64,000 nt of DNA from Trametes villosa (GCA_002964805.2 PUDQ02000018.1:1-64000); one strand, 5' to 3'. Shown: positions 30,497-42,700, counted from the stretch's first letter. The notes: generated from the sequence alone by a model not told the origin. A program made the numbers and translations.

Positions 30497-31870
30497 TCAC
30501 CAAAACTTCACCCTTTGCAGCTGCTTCACCGCGGACCTGAACGACACGACCCGCCTGTGCCTCCCATTCGCCCGCCGATCAAGACTCGATCCCAGGGTAG
30601 GCGTTATCGACGCATCTCCATCCGCCGGGTGCCCGACGCTCTCCTGGCGCGCGGCCCAGCATCCCTGCAGCCCCAACACGCGCTCGAGCCAGTCCGCCTT
30701 CGCCTCCTCGAAGCCATACACCGAGCGCGCGCGTCGAGGGAGATAGAGGAACCGCTCGTCGGAGGCGCGCGCCAGCGCCTCGAAGACGCGCATCACGTCA
30801 CCGTCCCCGCGCTCGTCCATGCAGCAGGAGCAATAGAAGTCGGCGAACTCGGTCGGCGGCGGCTGGATGGCGAAGAGCGCGAGCGCGGGGGAGGATGGGA
30901 CGATCCTGTCCCACGTCACTTTGGTGGCTTTGTGCAGGGAAGGACCCTCGCGGATGGGCGCGTGCTGAGGTGCGAGAGGGTGCGCGAGGTGCGCGAGGGA
31001 AAGCCGGCGGGACAGGGGGCGAGAGGTACGGAGGGTGGACGGAGCTTCCGCCGAAGATATTGGAGGTGAGTCGGCCGCGATGGGCCACACTTCGATCGAC
31101 AGGTCCACGATCCCGCGCTCAGCGCATTCCGCATGCACGATCTCCGTCATGCGCTTGCTCCCCCAGAAGTCAAGTACGGAGATACGCAGATGGGTCAGAG
31201 AAGGTGCCAATTCATTGATGAGGGTATGTTCGGCCTGAGTGCCTCGCCCGAGGCCTTGAAAGGCGCAGGCGAGGTGTAACCGACGCAAAGTTGGAATCGA
31301 GGGCCATAGCGCGTCTTCACTAGCGGGAGCGACTGTGACTCCCGCATTGTTAGGCGCGTCGTCGCCGAGTTCGACGAAGACAGACGGTGGCTGAGAAAGC
31401 TGATGTGGGGTGCAGCGACCGCGGATCGTCAGCTCGGTTAGGCAAGGGTAGTGAACACGAAGCGCCGAAGACAGAATCGCCACGCTATCCATGGGGGATT
31501 CCAGGGATATTATCGCGAGGGTCTTCAACGTCGGCGCTGTGCATCGCAAGATGCTGCGAAGTACTCCTGGCCATGTGGAAGGCATGTCAAGCCAGACATG
31601 GTCGTATGCGAGCAAGGCAGAGCGGGTGCTGACGAATAAATGGAGGACCGGGCGAGGAGGTGGGCCTGCGACGGGCGGTTGGGAGTATAGATGCTTAGCA
31701 AAAGCAGCTGCTTGTGCGTGCCCGTAAATCGCCAGAGAGTTCCATTGATATGGGTATGAGAGCTGCCGGACATCCCGGGAGACGAGGGCGAGAGATCGGC
31801 CGGCGGACCCGTCGTCAGTGCATGCGAACTGAAAAATGAGCATCTGTATTTCGAGAGGACATGCTTCCAT
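30497..31870 (-). CDS. F-box-like protein (basidiomycete type)
   Basis: A single open frame of 457 residues from an ATG at 31870. The N-terminus MEACPLEIQMLIFQFACTDD...SLALVSRDVRQLSYPYQW is an F-box-like motif (PxEI..IF, then L.LVS+....YPYQW), which would bind Skp1 in SCF ubiquitin ligases. The rest contains leucine-rich helical segments (LKTLAIISLESP, PTLRRLHLACAFQGL, LTHLRISVLDFWG) like degenerate LRRs used for substrate contact. Very many paralogues of this type exist in mushroom genomes. The substrate is unknown. An upstream in-frame extension exists but lacks F-box sequence, so the internal ATG was chosen. Confidence 0.75.
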   Translation of the reverse strand: MEACPLEIQMLIFQFACTDDGSAGRSLALVSRDVRQLSYPYQWNSLAIYGHAQAAAFAKHLYSQPPVAGPPPRPVLHLFVSTRSALLAYDHVWLDMPSTWPGVLRSILRCTAPTLKTLAIISLESPMDSVAILSSALRVHYPCLTELTIRGRCTPHQLSQPPSVFVELGDDAPNNAGVTVAPASEDALWPSIPTLRRLHLACAFQGLGRGTQAEHTLINELAPSLTHLRISVLDFWGSKRMTEIVHAECAERGIVDLSIEVWPIAADSPPISSAEAPSTLRTSRPLSRRLSLAHLAHPLAPQHAPIREGPSLHKATKVTWDRIVPSSPALALFAIQPPPTEFADFYCSCCMDERGDGDVMRVFEALARASDERFLYLPRRARSVYGFEEAKADWLERVLGLQGCWAARQESVGHPADGDASITPTLGSSLDRRANGRHRRVVSFRSAVKQLQRVKFW

Positions 31871-32389
31871 CTCTGTATGCGGCCCACATGTCAGCGATAT
31901 CCACGTCGTCACGGCGCGTAGGCAAAGCGGCATATGCCTACCGGCAGTAGGATACAGGGAGCTTGGTGACTGTGTAAGAACTTAGAGTTTGGTGTCGTGA
32001 GTTAGGATCAAGCCTGGATCACGTATGCACTCCCTCAGCAAACCAGTAGTAGTCCAGTTGCGATCAACAGCCCAGAGAACCACTCGAAGACAGCAGAGAT
32101 GGTGGAGGCAAAGGCGCGGTCATGGTGGTACTGTACTTGGGTGTGGCTGCGCTGTGCTGCCTCAGCCTGTGCTTAAGACGCCGGACCGGCATTTTCCGTG
32201 ATGGCCGGGTAGCAACTACTGCCTGCTGCGGGGGGACGCTGGTCTGTAACTTTCCCTCCTCATCCAACGCTCACCTGGTTGTGCTTGTTTTCTGGTCACG
32301 GCTTCGGGTGATTACTACTACGACGTCTCTTCTCATGCTTGTCTAGTGCTGTCCTTGCTGCTATATACTTTCGTACAGCTATTCTGCCA
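31871..32389. other. Divergent promoter, F-box / DHHC genes
   Basis: About 520 bp between divergent start codons; no repeat or clear motif. Confidence 0.4.
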
Positions 32390-33970
32390 ATGCCTCGAGA
32401 CGACACTCAGACGCCTCTTCTGGACTTGCGGCTTCCTTCGCCTCCGCGGCTTCGTAAACCTGACGATGACGACATTCTGGACGGCGAAGCGATTCGTCGA
32501 CGATGGTTTCACTTCGTACCGCTCTTTGGTGAGTACAGGTCATTCCTCGGACTGAGTTACCTATTCACCGACACCGTGCGCAGTTGCACTCATCATGATG
32601 ATTGCCCCCCACCCCTCGCTCATTGTTATATTCGTGAACTACTACTACCGCGTGCACGACGCACCACTACGCGGCTTCGCGCACATGCTCGTCGTCTATA
32701 CGCTCACCTTCCTCGCCATCTCCTCCCTCATTGTTGTACTCGCACGCGACCCGGGCCCGGTCACTGGTGACAAGGCCCACGGAGAGGAAGCGGGTGGCCG
32801 CGACGACGAAGAGGGCGAGAGCTTCCTGGACGCGCTGCTGGCGCCGCCGGAGGGCGAGGAGGCGCATGGGCCGGGGCGGTGGTGTAAGAAGTGTGCTGCG
32901 CCCAAACCCGAGCGCGCACACCACTGCGGGACGTGCGGGAGATGCGTGCTGAAAATGGGTGCGTGGTACTCCAGCTAGTCAATAGTTCTGTACGTACTGA
33001 ACGCCGCTATGCATCGGTTTTTGGGACGCGTTTGCAGACCACCACTGCATGTGGCTTGGCCATAAATGCATTGTAAGTAGGCGAATAATTTAACGGCCAC
33101 TCGTCCCCAAGGATCAGTGAAAATGGAAACACCGTCGCCACAGCTGTCTGATACACGTACTTGACAGGGTCACCGGACGCACGCGTCGTTCGTGCATTTC
33201 CTCTTTTGCGTCACCGCGCTCGCGGCATATGTCGCCATCCTGTGCACGACTGTGGTCTATTGGGCGTTTACCCATCCCCTCTCAATAGTGAGCCCCAGGT
33301 CTCCCCCCTCCGTGTCTCTGTATCTTCCCTGACTCCTACACCCGCTCTGCTCGTCGAAATGTAGGACGAGAACACGCCGATCCATGCCATCTCACTGGCG
33401 TTGTACGGGATGATCATTGGCATGGTCATCGGCTCGTTCCTCGGCTACCACCTATACCTCATCACGTCTGTATCTCGTGCTGTGTCTGCTACGCTCTCGC
33501 CGAGGTTGACTCTCCGATCTAGGACTAATCAAACGACGCTCGAGTCCTTGTCTCCCTTCTGGCTACTACGACACATGCCTCCACTGCCCGACAACGCCGA
33601 CTCGCGTAGGCTCTCAAACCCCCCTCTAGAGCACGAGCTATCATTCGAACAGCGGATGCTGGTACGTGACGCCCACCGCCACATACGGCTGTACGATATT
33701 GGCTGGCGAAGCAACTGGGCCCAAGTGTTTGGCTGGTCGAGGCCGTGGGGATGGCTTTATCGCTTGGCGATTGGGGGCGGCTGGTACGTACCTCGATCTA
33801 CTTATCTTGGGAGTGAATCTGACCGTCGTTCTTCGCCGTGCCATCGCCGGGGGCTTGACGTGCGGTTTGTCAGCACGGGCGACGGGCGCACCTTCCCCCG
33901 CAATCCTCGATCCGACGAGATGCTGTCTCGGCTCGCCGCTGGGCTCGTGAGTGCGGACAAGGACCGCTAA
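32390..33970 (+). CDS. DHHC palmitoyltransferase
   Basis: The start at 32390 gives MPRDDTQTPLLDLRLP. After a short intron the second exon carries two membrane helices (ALIMMIAPHPSLIVIFVNYY and LVVYTLTFLAISSLIVVLA). It then enters the cysteine-rich domain WCKKCAAPKPERAHHCGTCGRCV, joined by splicing to the catalytic DHHCMWLGHKCIGHRTH. Two more helices follow (FVHFLFCVTALAAYVAILCT, ALYGMIIGMVIGSFLGYHLY). The typical C-terminal GDGRTFPRNPRSDEML box closes the protein. DHHC enzymes attach palmitate to cysteines of membrane proteins, mostly at the Golgi, ER or vacuole. Introns: near 32527, 32956, 33073 and 33290; one near 33783 is uncertain because the frame stays open through it. Confidence 0.88.
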
Positions 33971-35003
33971 CGCCCCCTGGTTTGCCGCACAGGCTCGCTC
34001 GGAGTCGCTAGCCACAGCTACTTGTATACCCTTACATACTGATGAATCAGATACCCCCATTTAGCTTCCGCGTCTCGTACCCGGGGCGGCAGAAGGCGGT
34101 GCCATGTTTGAGTCCGTTGTTGAGCCCTTGGTGAGTTCCGTTTCTGGTCGTGTCTTTGGTGGACAGGTGGTCGCTTAGGATGGTGGGATGGAGGCGCAGT
34201 TCGGTGAGAAGGGTGCTTTGTTGGGTGGGACGATAGCTGAGTAAGTGGCTTGGACGATGCCGTCCTCAACCGTCGCGCGGTGCTAGCTGGTTGCGCCCCG
34301 GCCCCGAGTGGGACAGTCACAGGGACTGCAGGACTTCCTCTGGTGTGTAAGCCCGCTGCATGCCCTGACTCCTGAGATACGAACTGAGAAGGAAGCGTCT
34401 TTGTGCCCTAGAATCAGAACGGCACTGATCTATTCTCGCGGGGCGGCCACACGTTCGTATGGGAAACGTGTAGTCTCCGGACGGCGGGTACCGCGCAAGC
34501 AGGACGCCGCGCAGAGCGTCTGGAACCCGCGGGCTAATCGATGTGCATCCAAGGCTTGCCCATCACAGGAGTCACCGCAGCGGGCGGTGGACGCAGTACG
34601 GGCCCCTGTCGTCATCGCACTGTCTTCCCGCCGGCTGAGGGGAGCAGGTTGTCTTCTCTGTCCGCCAGGCGGGCTGAGAAGGCTGCCGGGGTGCTATGTT
34701 TTGTCGCGCGCGAAGGCGGGCGGGCCTTCGGCGGACGGCACCTACGCAAACGAGCTGCGGGCGGCGGTCAAGTGATGATCGCTGGCTTGGGAGGTGGAGG
34801 AGGTCCGGGCACGTTGAGCGCGTTTCCGGTAAGCAGGAACGAAGGCGTCGCTTATGTAAGCTGACGCTGCCCATCGTCCCTCCAGGTCCCAGTCCGCGCC
34901 CGGGTCCTCCTGCCACCGCCGCCGTTGTACTGCCGTATATATACTACCCGCCGTGCAATGTATCCCTCTCCACCGACTCTGCTCTGCTCGCCCATCGTCT
35001 CCA
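33971..35003. other. Intergenic 1.03 kb
   Basis: 3' flank of the DHHC gene and promoter of EGT1. GTATATATAC at 34935-34944 lies about 60 bases before the EGT1 ATG and is a possible TATA box. No gene was recognised. Confidence 0.45.
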
Positions 35004-38000
35004 ATGGCCTCCAGCGCTGCCCCTGCCGTTAATATCCTCGACCTCCGTGCTCGCGCTCAGGAGGTCCCCGCCGCCGATCACTCCATCCGCGATGACATCG
35101 CCGCGGGCCTCTCGCAACCTGTCGGGCAGAAGTGGCTGCCCACCATGCTCCTGTACGACGAGCGCGGCCTGCGCATATACGACGAAATCACCACCGATGC
35201 GCCCGAATATTACCTCTTCTCCGCGGAGGAAGAGATCCTGAAGAACAAGGCGGACGACATCGTGAAGGTCATGCACGCCGCGGTCTCAGATGGAGGCCCG
35301 GCTGAGGAGGTCGTGGTCGAACTTGGCGCTGGGTGAGTTTGGGTTTTACCTCAGCGCGCGCACTTCTCTGCTCGCTACGCGCGACGCGTTCATGACGCGC
35401 AGACTACTATGCCCTTAACGAGCTTCGCGCTCGGAGCCTATCTGGAGCGTGGATCTCGCGTACCACTTCTCTGCGACCCGCCTTCCTCTCCCACCCTCGT
35501 CCACGACCCAGACGTAATCCATCGTCACGTGTAGAGAGACATTGATAGGACTTATCGCCCCCGGAGTGCCGTTGCTCGACCGTCTGTGCCGCGCATATAA
35601 TAGGGCAGCCTTCTGACTGTTCTTCGTAGCGCACTACGGAAGACGTCTCTCATCCTAAGTGTACTCTCGCGCCAGGTCCCCAAACCCTCCGCATCACCCT
35701 CGATCAGCTACTACGCTCTCGATCTCGAGAAGCGCGAACTCGAACGTACCCTCGACGAACTCAGCAAGTCAGAAGTCGGTGCCGAAATGAAGGGCAAGGT
35801 GTCTGCAAACGGTCTCTGTGGAACGTACGACGACGGGCTCAAGTTCATCGCGGAAGGCGGCCTCGAAGGCCGCAACGCGCTCAACAAGCTCGACACAGCG
35901 GTCTCGGAGAAGTACTCTGTAGACCGCGTCGGGCGGGACGCGTCTCCAGACTCGGGCTCGTCGCGGAGCCGCTCAGACGGGACAGAGGCAACGCCACCCT
36001 CGACCCCCGGCGCGCACCAGCCGATGCACATCATGTTCCTTGGCTCCTCTCTGGGCAATTTCACGCGCGGCGAGGACGCGGCGTTCCTCAAATCTCTCCC
36101 TCTCCGCGCGGGCTCGGGCGACACGCTCCTGCTCGGGCTGGACCACGACAACGACCCGCGGAAGATCGAGCTCGCGTACAACGACCCCAAGGGCATCACG
36201 CGCAACTTCATCATGAACGGGCTCGCGTGCGCCGGCAGGGCGCTCGGCGACGAACACTTGTTCGCGCAGGACAAGTGGGAGTACGTCGGCCGGTGCAACG
36301 AAGAACTCCGTATGTGTGGCCCGTGACTCGAGGCGGGGGCTCGTGCTGATCGTGCGGGCCGCAGGGCGTCATGAGGCGTACTATAAGTCGACGTGCGATC
36401 AAACCGTAGTCGACCCGGCTACGCAGACGCACTTCCCTTTCGTAAAGGACGAGCTTGTCCGAGTCGAGGTTTCGTACAAGGTTGGTCGATGACGCCCCTT
36501 GGCACGTATACCCGCTGAACCCTCCCCACAGTTCTCAGAGCGCGACGCCTACACCCTATTTGCCGAGGCCGGCCTTCGTCCGGTTCATCGGTGGACAGAT
36601 AGCGCCTCTCAGTACTCGCTATGGCTCCTCGAGCGTCCGAAGTTTACCTTCCCTCTCTTGAAGTCCCCGGTTGAGAACGGCGTTAAGCGGTCGTCGTTCT
36701 CCCTCCCGACTGTGGAGGAATGGCAGCATATGTGGGCGGCTTGGGACTTCATCACGCGCGAGATGATCCCTCCGTCAATGCTGTTCCAGAAGCCCATCGA
36801 CCTCCGTCATATCTGCTTGTTCTACTGCGGGCATATACCTACGTTCTTGTCCATCCACCTCGCGCGTCTGCTGAAGGAGCCTGATACCGAGCCTATCGAG
36901 TTCAAGGTGCGTACAGTACGCGGCTCCTGCAGAACTCGCATTGATTTCATTCAAACAGTACATCTTCGAGGTAATTGACCACCGCTCTGTCCGCGACAAG
37001 CTTTATACTCACAACAGTGTTACAGCGTGGAATCGACCCTATTGTCGACGACCCCACGCAGTGCCACGTAAGTACACTGTGAACTCTGTTCGATACAGTT
37101 ACTGATCGTCTATTGGTGCAGCCCCATTCCGAAGTGCCTCAACGCGATGAGGACTGGCCTTCACTGTCCAGCATTATGCAGTTCCAGTCTCGCGTGCGCG
37201 AGCGCGTCATGAACCTATACCGCGACATCGACTCCGGAAAGGTCACGCTGACTCGCAAAATCGCGCGGGTGCTCTTCATGACGCTCGAGCATGAGGCGTT
37301 CCACGCTGAGGTATGCTTGCCCATGCGTGGGGTAGATCGGTCGCTGATGGAGTTTCAGACGCTCCTCTACATGCTCCTTCAACGCGCGGGCACGGGCACC
37401 ATCCCGCCCAACGGCTTCGTCGCACCCGTTTGGGACGTCCTTGCGGAGTCTTGGAACACCCACCCCGAGCCTGCAACCGAGACCGTCACGCTCGGTCCGG
37501 AAGAGATCACGCTCGGCCACGACGACGACGAAGCAGACGACGACTCGACGGAGGTACTCGACCACGCGTTCGGCTGGGACAACGAGCACCCGGAGCGCAA
37601 GGTGCACGTCGGTCAGTTCAAGATCGAGTGGCGCCCGGTCACGAACGGGCAGTTCTACGACTTCTATACGGGCGGCGGCAAGGAGAACCACAAGGTGCAG
37701 TTCCCGAAGAGCTGGGTCGAGATCGACGGGAAGGTCTTCGTAAGTCCCATCCGTCGCTGGTATGGGTTGTTCGCCCGTGTTCACCGCGAGCGATAGGTGC
37801 GTACGCTGCACGGGCCCGTGCCGATCAAGATCGCGCGCAATTGGCCGCTCATCACCTCGTTCGACAACCTGTCGACGTATGCGAGCGTGAAGGGCGGGCG
37901 CATCCCGACCGAGCCGGAGCTCAGACTGTTCTATGACAAGTTCGCGTCCGGGTACGAGGGCGGGGCGAACGTCGGGTTCAGGAACTGGCACCCCATCCCG

Positions 38001-38449
38001 TAAGTGTTACGTTCGGTCCTTCTGAGGATGAGTTCTGAAATGGAGGGGAATTTGCAGCGCGACGTCGGGGGGCCCCAAGGATGGTGGGAGGGGCCACAAC
38101 GGGGGCGTCTGGGAGTGGACGTCGACCGTGCTCGAGAAGCACGACGGCTTCATCCCTTCGAAGCTCTACCCCGGGTACGTTCATTCGGATCCATTCATCG
38201 GTACAGTCCGTTCTCATGACGAGCCGCTGCAGATACTCGACGGACTTCTTTGATGACCACCACCAGGTTGTCGTAAGTGACACATACTGTCTGCGCTTTA
38301 GGACAGTCTCTGACATACTGGTGATGGCATAGATTGGTGGTTCGTATGCCACCATTCCGCGCCTGGCAGACAGGCGCACGCTGCGCAACTATTACCAGCA
38401 CAACTACCCCTACGCGTGGGCTGGTGCTCGTATTGCTTACGACTTGTAA
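35004..38449 (+). CDS. EGT1: Ergothioneine biosynthesis protein 1 (Egt1)
   Basis: A large multi-exon gene with the three-part fungal Egt1 layout. First is an EgtD-type SAM-dependent histidine N-methyltransferase (LPTMLLYDERGLRIYDEITTDAPEYY, VVELGAG spliced to ALRKTS, MFLGSSLGNF, LLGLDHDNDP). Second is a DinB-like domain with likely iron-binding histidines (LRHICLFYCGH, and HEAFHAE of HxxxHxE form). Third is an FGE-sulfatase domain (HPERKVHVGQFKIEWRPVTN, RIPTEPELRLFY, GFRNWHP, NGGVWEWTSTVL, ending NYPYAWAGARIAYDL). It makes hercynine from histidine, then joins it to cysteine as the sulfoxide, the precursor of the antioxidant ergothioneine, in the cytosol. Intron 1 (35333-35629) is 297 bp, long for this window. 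The last step (Egt2 lyase) is not encoded nearby. Confidence 0.95.
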
Positions 38450-38772
38450 GGTACTCCTCATGCTTGTACCATTTATCGTGGTCCGTGTATCATCACCATG
38501 TAGCAAGAAATGTACTATAGTCGAGAATATACGCATTGCTATCATGTCTCTGCTTGGTGTGAACCGTTATGCATGATGATGTCCATGTCATCCTCTCAGG
38601 TAGTCTCAAGTTCGCTCGGGCTTGGTCATTCACAACGATCACCTGTGTAAGCAAAGCAGCCACTGACATAGTGCGATCACTCCGGGAATCATTGTGAAGG
38701 GGTATACCATAGGGCTACAACGCGTCAAATCCAAGAACAAATACAATGCTACAAGTCTATCCCACCGGTGCT
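38450..38772. other. Convergent intergenic region
   Basis: 3' flanks of EGT1 and of the hypothetical gene at 38773; nothing else seen. Confidence 0.5.
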
Positions 38773-39466
38773 TTACCAACGTCCTGAGGAGGGCCACTGC
38801 ATGGTTGGTGTGGTGCTGGAGCCCGCGCTTGCATTCCGGATGTTCGCCAGAGCGGCTGCTGTGGCTGCACCTGCACGGAGCTGCGGGGTGACGGTCTCCG
38901 ATCTGTTCGTGTAACGCGCGCTGTTCAGCGCGGTCTCGGTCGCAGTGCTGCCCCTGGGTGCACCCGTCGAGAGATCCATCATGCTGCGCAGGATATCGTC
39001 CACGTTCTCGCTCGACGGCGTGGGGTCATCCAGAGCGACCGACGCGTCTTTGACCGCGGTCTGCTCAAAGAGCTCCTCCTCTTCGAGCTGCTTTACGGCT
39101 GCGCGGAGGTTGTTCATGACTTGCCCGAACATGACTGTCCGTGGTGCCTGATCAGCATCGAAGTGGGTAGTAGAGTTGCTGAATGAACGTACGGGTCTCC
39201 TCCTCGCGCGAGAGTTTCTGGCGCAGAGGGCGCTGATGGACAAGAGGATCTCTGTTCGCCTCCTCCTCTTCTGGCCGTGGCCTGTTGATCCCGACCATCT
39301 CCTCGCACTTGCGGATGAACTCGCCCTCGGATAGCTCGGAGTCCGCGAAGTCCGTCTCGTCCGGACCGTAGTCTGTCCCGATCGAGCTCGAGGGCGAGGG
39401 CGCCCGCATGATGGTGGGCACATATGGCAGATCGGCGGGGTGTACGATGTATTGCTGGCTCGGCAT
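38773..39466 (-). CDS. Hypothetical 211-residue protein divergent from RNR1
   Basis: Two exons (39466-39193 and 39134-38773) separated by a 58-bp intron give 211 residues in frame. The N-terminal half is polar and acidic (IGTDYGPDETDFADSELSEG) and leads to EGEFIRKCEEMVGI. The junction reads EETLMFGQVMNNLRAAVKQL, continuing into EEEELFEQTAVKD, an amphipathic helix probably able to form a coiled coil. The C-terminal part is Ala/Thr/Ser-rich and disordered. I do not recognise the family. It shares a 279-bp divergent promoter with RNR1 that carries three ACGCGT sites, so G1/S-phase expression is a fair inference. Confidence 0.6.
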
Positions 39467-39530
39467 GGTGGTGGAAGTGGCAGAGAAAGGTGTGCGGGGA
39501 GAGTTTCCGACAGAATTACGGAACGATAAG

Positions 39531-39579
39531 ACGCGTGGCTAATGACGCGACGCGTAAAATACAGGCACAAACAACGCGT
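39531..39579. promoter_or_regulatory. MluI cell-cycle box cluster in shared RNR1 promoter
   Basis: Perfect ACGCGT boxes lie at 39531-39536, 39550-39555 and 39574-39579. ACGCGT is the MBF (Mbp1/Swi6) site that drives G1/S expression of ribonucleotide reductase in fungi. The boxes sit midway between the divergent starts at 39466 and 39746. Confidence 0.75.
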
Positions 39580-39634
39580 CCGTTGAAAAACCGTCGCGTG
39601 CGTCTTTGTCAGCAGCTGATACACGCCTCCGTAA

Positions 39635-39640
39635 TTATAA
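39635..39640 (+). promoter_or_regulatory. Possible RNR1 TATA-like element
   Basis: TTATAA about 105 bases before the RNR1 ATG, between the MCB cluster and the gene; weak evidence. Confidence 0.3.
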
Positions 39641-39745
39641 GAGGCTCGCGTCGCGTCTCGCCCTCTCTTCTCTGCGTACCACCACCTCCCCCGCACTCCC
39701 CTTCCCTTCTCGGCCACTCTACTCTTCACCCACACGATCACAGAG

Positions 39746-42700
39746 ATGGCCTTCGTCTTCAAGCGAGGTAAGCACACGTCCCGTTCTGTGGCGACGCGTC
39801 GGAACTGACCTCAACACGCCCCTCCTCGCAGACGGGTAAGTCGCGTCATGACGCGTCGCGACGCGTTTCATTACGCGATTCTCACGGCCTTCTGTCCTAC
39901 AGTCGTAAAGAGCGAGTGCAGTTCGACAAGGTATGTCATCGTTCGCGTATTCCGAACCACGGGCCTCATTGGTTCTCCAGATTACGGCGCGGATAGCCAA
40001 GCTCTGCTATGGTCTTGACAAGGATCATGTCGATCCCATTGGGTATGTGGTGTGCCCTGCCACCCCCGGAGTACTTCGTACTCATCTCTCGTAGCATCAC
40101 GCAGAAGGTCATTGCCGGCGTGTATCCCGGCGTGACGACGGTCGAGCTTGACGTGAGCATCATCTCATTCAAGATTGGCCCTGTTGCTTAAGTGGTATCG
40201 TATAGAACTTGGCCGCGGAAACTGCCGCCTACCTCACAACAGCGCACCCCGATTATGCTATCCTCGCTGCGCGCATTGCTGTATCAAATCTCCACAAAGA
40301 GACCAAGAAGAGTTTCTCGGCTGTCATCAGCGACTTGTACAATTATGGTGCGCTATTTTTCGACATTGGCGTGCTGGTATTGACGTCTTTGGCAGTGAAC
40401 CCCAAGAACGGACGCCCTGCGGGCATGATCTCCAAGGAGACCTACGAGGTGGTCCAGAAGCACGCCGAGGTCCTTGATTCCGCCATCATCTACGACCGGG
40501 ACTTCAACTACAACTTGTGAGCTTCGTCGGGCGTTCGTCTGCAATTGTCTCTAACCGCTTCGTCACAGCTTTGGCTTCAAAACTCTGGAGCGGTCATATC
40601 TCTTGAAGATCAACGGCCGTGTCGCTGAGCGGCCACAGCATTTGATCATGCGTGTGGCTGTTGGCATTCACGGAGAGGACATCGACCGCGTCGTCGAGAC
40701 ATACCACCTCATGTCCGAGCGGTACTTCACCCACGCGTCGCCAACTCTCTTCAACGCCGGAACGCCCAACCCTCAGCTTAGCTCGTGCTTCCTCGTGTCC
40801 ATGAAGGATGACTCCATTGAGGGCATCTACTCGACACTGAAGGACTGCGCGATGATCAGTAAGACGGCTGGCGGTATCGGAATCAACATCCACAACATTC
40901 GGGCTACGGGGTGAGTGGTTTGGCTTCTGATAGTCTTGTAGCGCTATCTTACGCCTTCGTAGCTCCTACATTGCAGGAACCAACGGTTACTCGAACGGCA
41001 TCGTGCCCATGCTCCGTGTCTACGATGCGACTGCTCGTTACGTCGATCAGGGAGGCAACAAGCGGCCCGGCGCGTTCGCCATCTACCTCGAGCCCTGGCA
41101 CGCCGATGTGTTCGAGTTCATCGACCTGCGCAAGAACCACGGAAAGGAGGAAGTCCGTGCTCGCGACCTCTTCTACGCTCTCTGGATACCCGATCTTTTG
41201 TGAGTTCTTCGCTTTACGTTGCAGCACTACTGGGGCTCATGCCTTCGTAGCATGAAGCGTGTCGAGAGCGGCGGCAAGTGGTCGCTGTTCTGCCCCAACG
41301 AGGCACCAGGCCTCCACGAGGTCTGGGGAGAGGAGTTCGAGAGGCTGTACGAGCAGTACGAGCGCGAGGGTCGTGCCATGAAGACCATCGAGGCGCAGAA
41401 GCTCTGGTATGCCATCCTGGAGGCGCAGATCGAGACCGGTGGCCCCTTCATGCTATACAAGGATGCGTGCAATGGTAAGCAAAATTACAATGTTTAGCTA
41501 ATACAATCTGACCCGCTCTCTTCAGCCAAGTCGAATCAGCAGAACCTCGGCACCATCAAGTCGTCGAACCTGTGCACGGAGATCGTCGAGTACTCGTCTC
41601 CGGATGAGACCGCCGTGTGCAACCTGGCTTCCATCGCGCTCCCCTCGTTCATCGAGGGCGGCAAGTACAACTTCCAGAAGCTCCACGATGTGACGAAAGT
41701 GGTCGCGTTCAACCTGAACCGCATCATCGACGTCAACCACTACCCGATACCGGAGGCGCAGCGTTCCAACATGCGCCATCGCCCTATCGGTGTCGGTGTG
41801 CAGGGCTTGGCCGACGCGTTCATGGCGCTCCGCATGCCCTTCGACTCCCCTGAGGCGCGCAAGCTCAACCTCCAGATCTTCGAGACCATCTACCACGCCG
41901 CGGTGGAGGCAAGTTGCGAGATGGCGCAGCAGTACGGCACCTACGAGACGTACCAGGGCAGCCCCGCGTCGCAGGGCAAGCTCCAGTTTGACCTCTGGGG
42001 TGTTACTCCTACGGACCTCTGGGACTGGGCGAGCCTGAAGGCGAAGGTTGCCCAGCACGGTCTGCGGAACTCCCTGTTGCTCGCGCCGATGCCCACTGCA
42101 TCGACCAGCCAGATCTTGGGCAACAACGAGTGCTTCGAGCCGTACACAAGGTAAGCGCCATTGGACTTAAGTGTTAGTATTGTCGCTCATAGTTTGTGCA
42201 GCAACATCTACACGCGTCGTGTCCTTGCCGGTGAGTTCCAGGTCGTGTGCCCGTGGCTGCTCCGCGAGCTTGTCGAGCTCGGCCTCTGGAACGATGACAT
42301 GAAGAACATGATCATCGCCAACAACGGCTCCATCCAGACCATCGACATCATCCCCGACGACGTCAAGGCGATCTACAAGACCGTCTGGGAGATCTCGCAG
42401 AAGAAGGTCCTCGACCTCGCCGCGGACCGCGGAGCCTTCATCTGCCAGTCGCAGTCCCTCAACGTCCACCTGCAGGCCCCCACTACGGGTCAGCTGACGA
42501 GCATGCACTTCTACGGCTGGAAGAAGGGCCTGAAGACGGGCATGTACTACCTCCGCACGCGCCCCGCCGCCCAGGCCATCAAGTTCACCGTCGACAGCTC
42601 GTTCTTGAAGAACGCCGCCAAGCCGAAGGTGAACGGCGTGAAGGCCGTCAACGGGATCAACGGCGTCAATGGTGTGAAGCCTGCGAACGGCATTGCGTCT

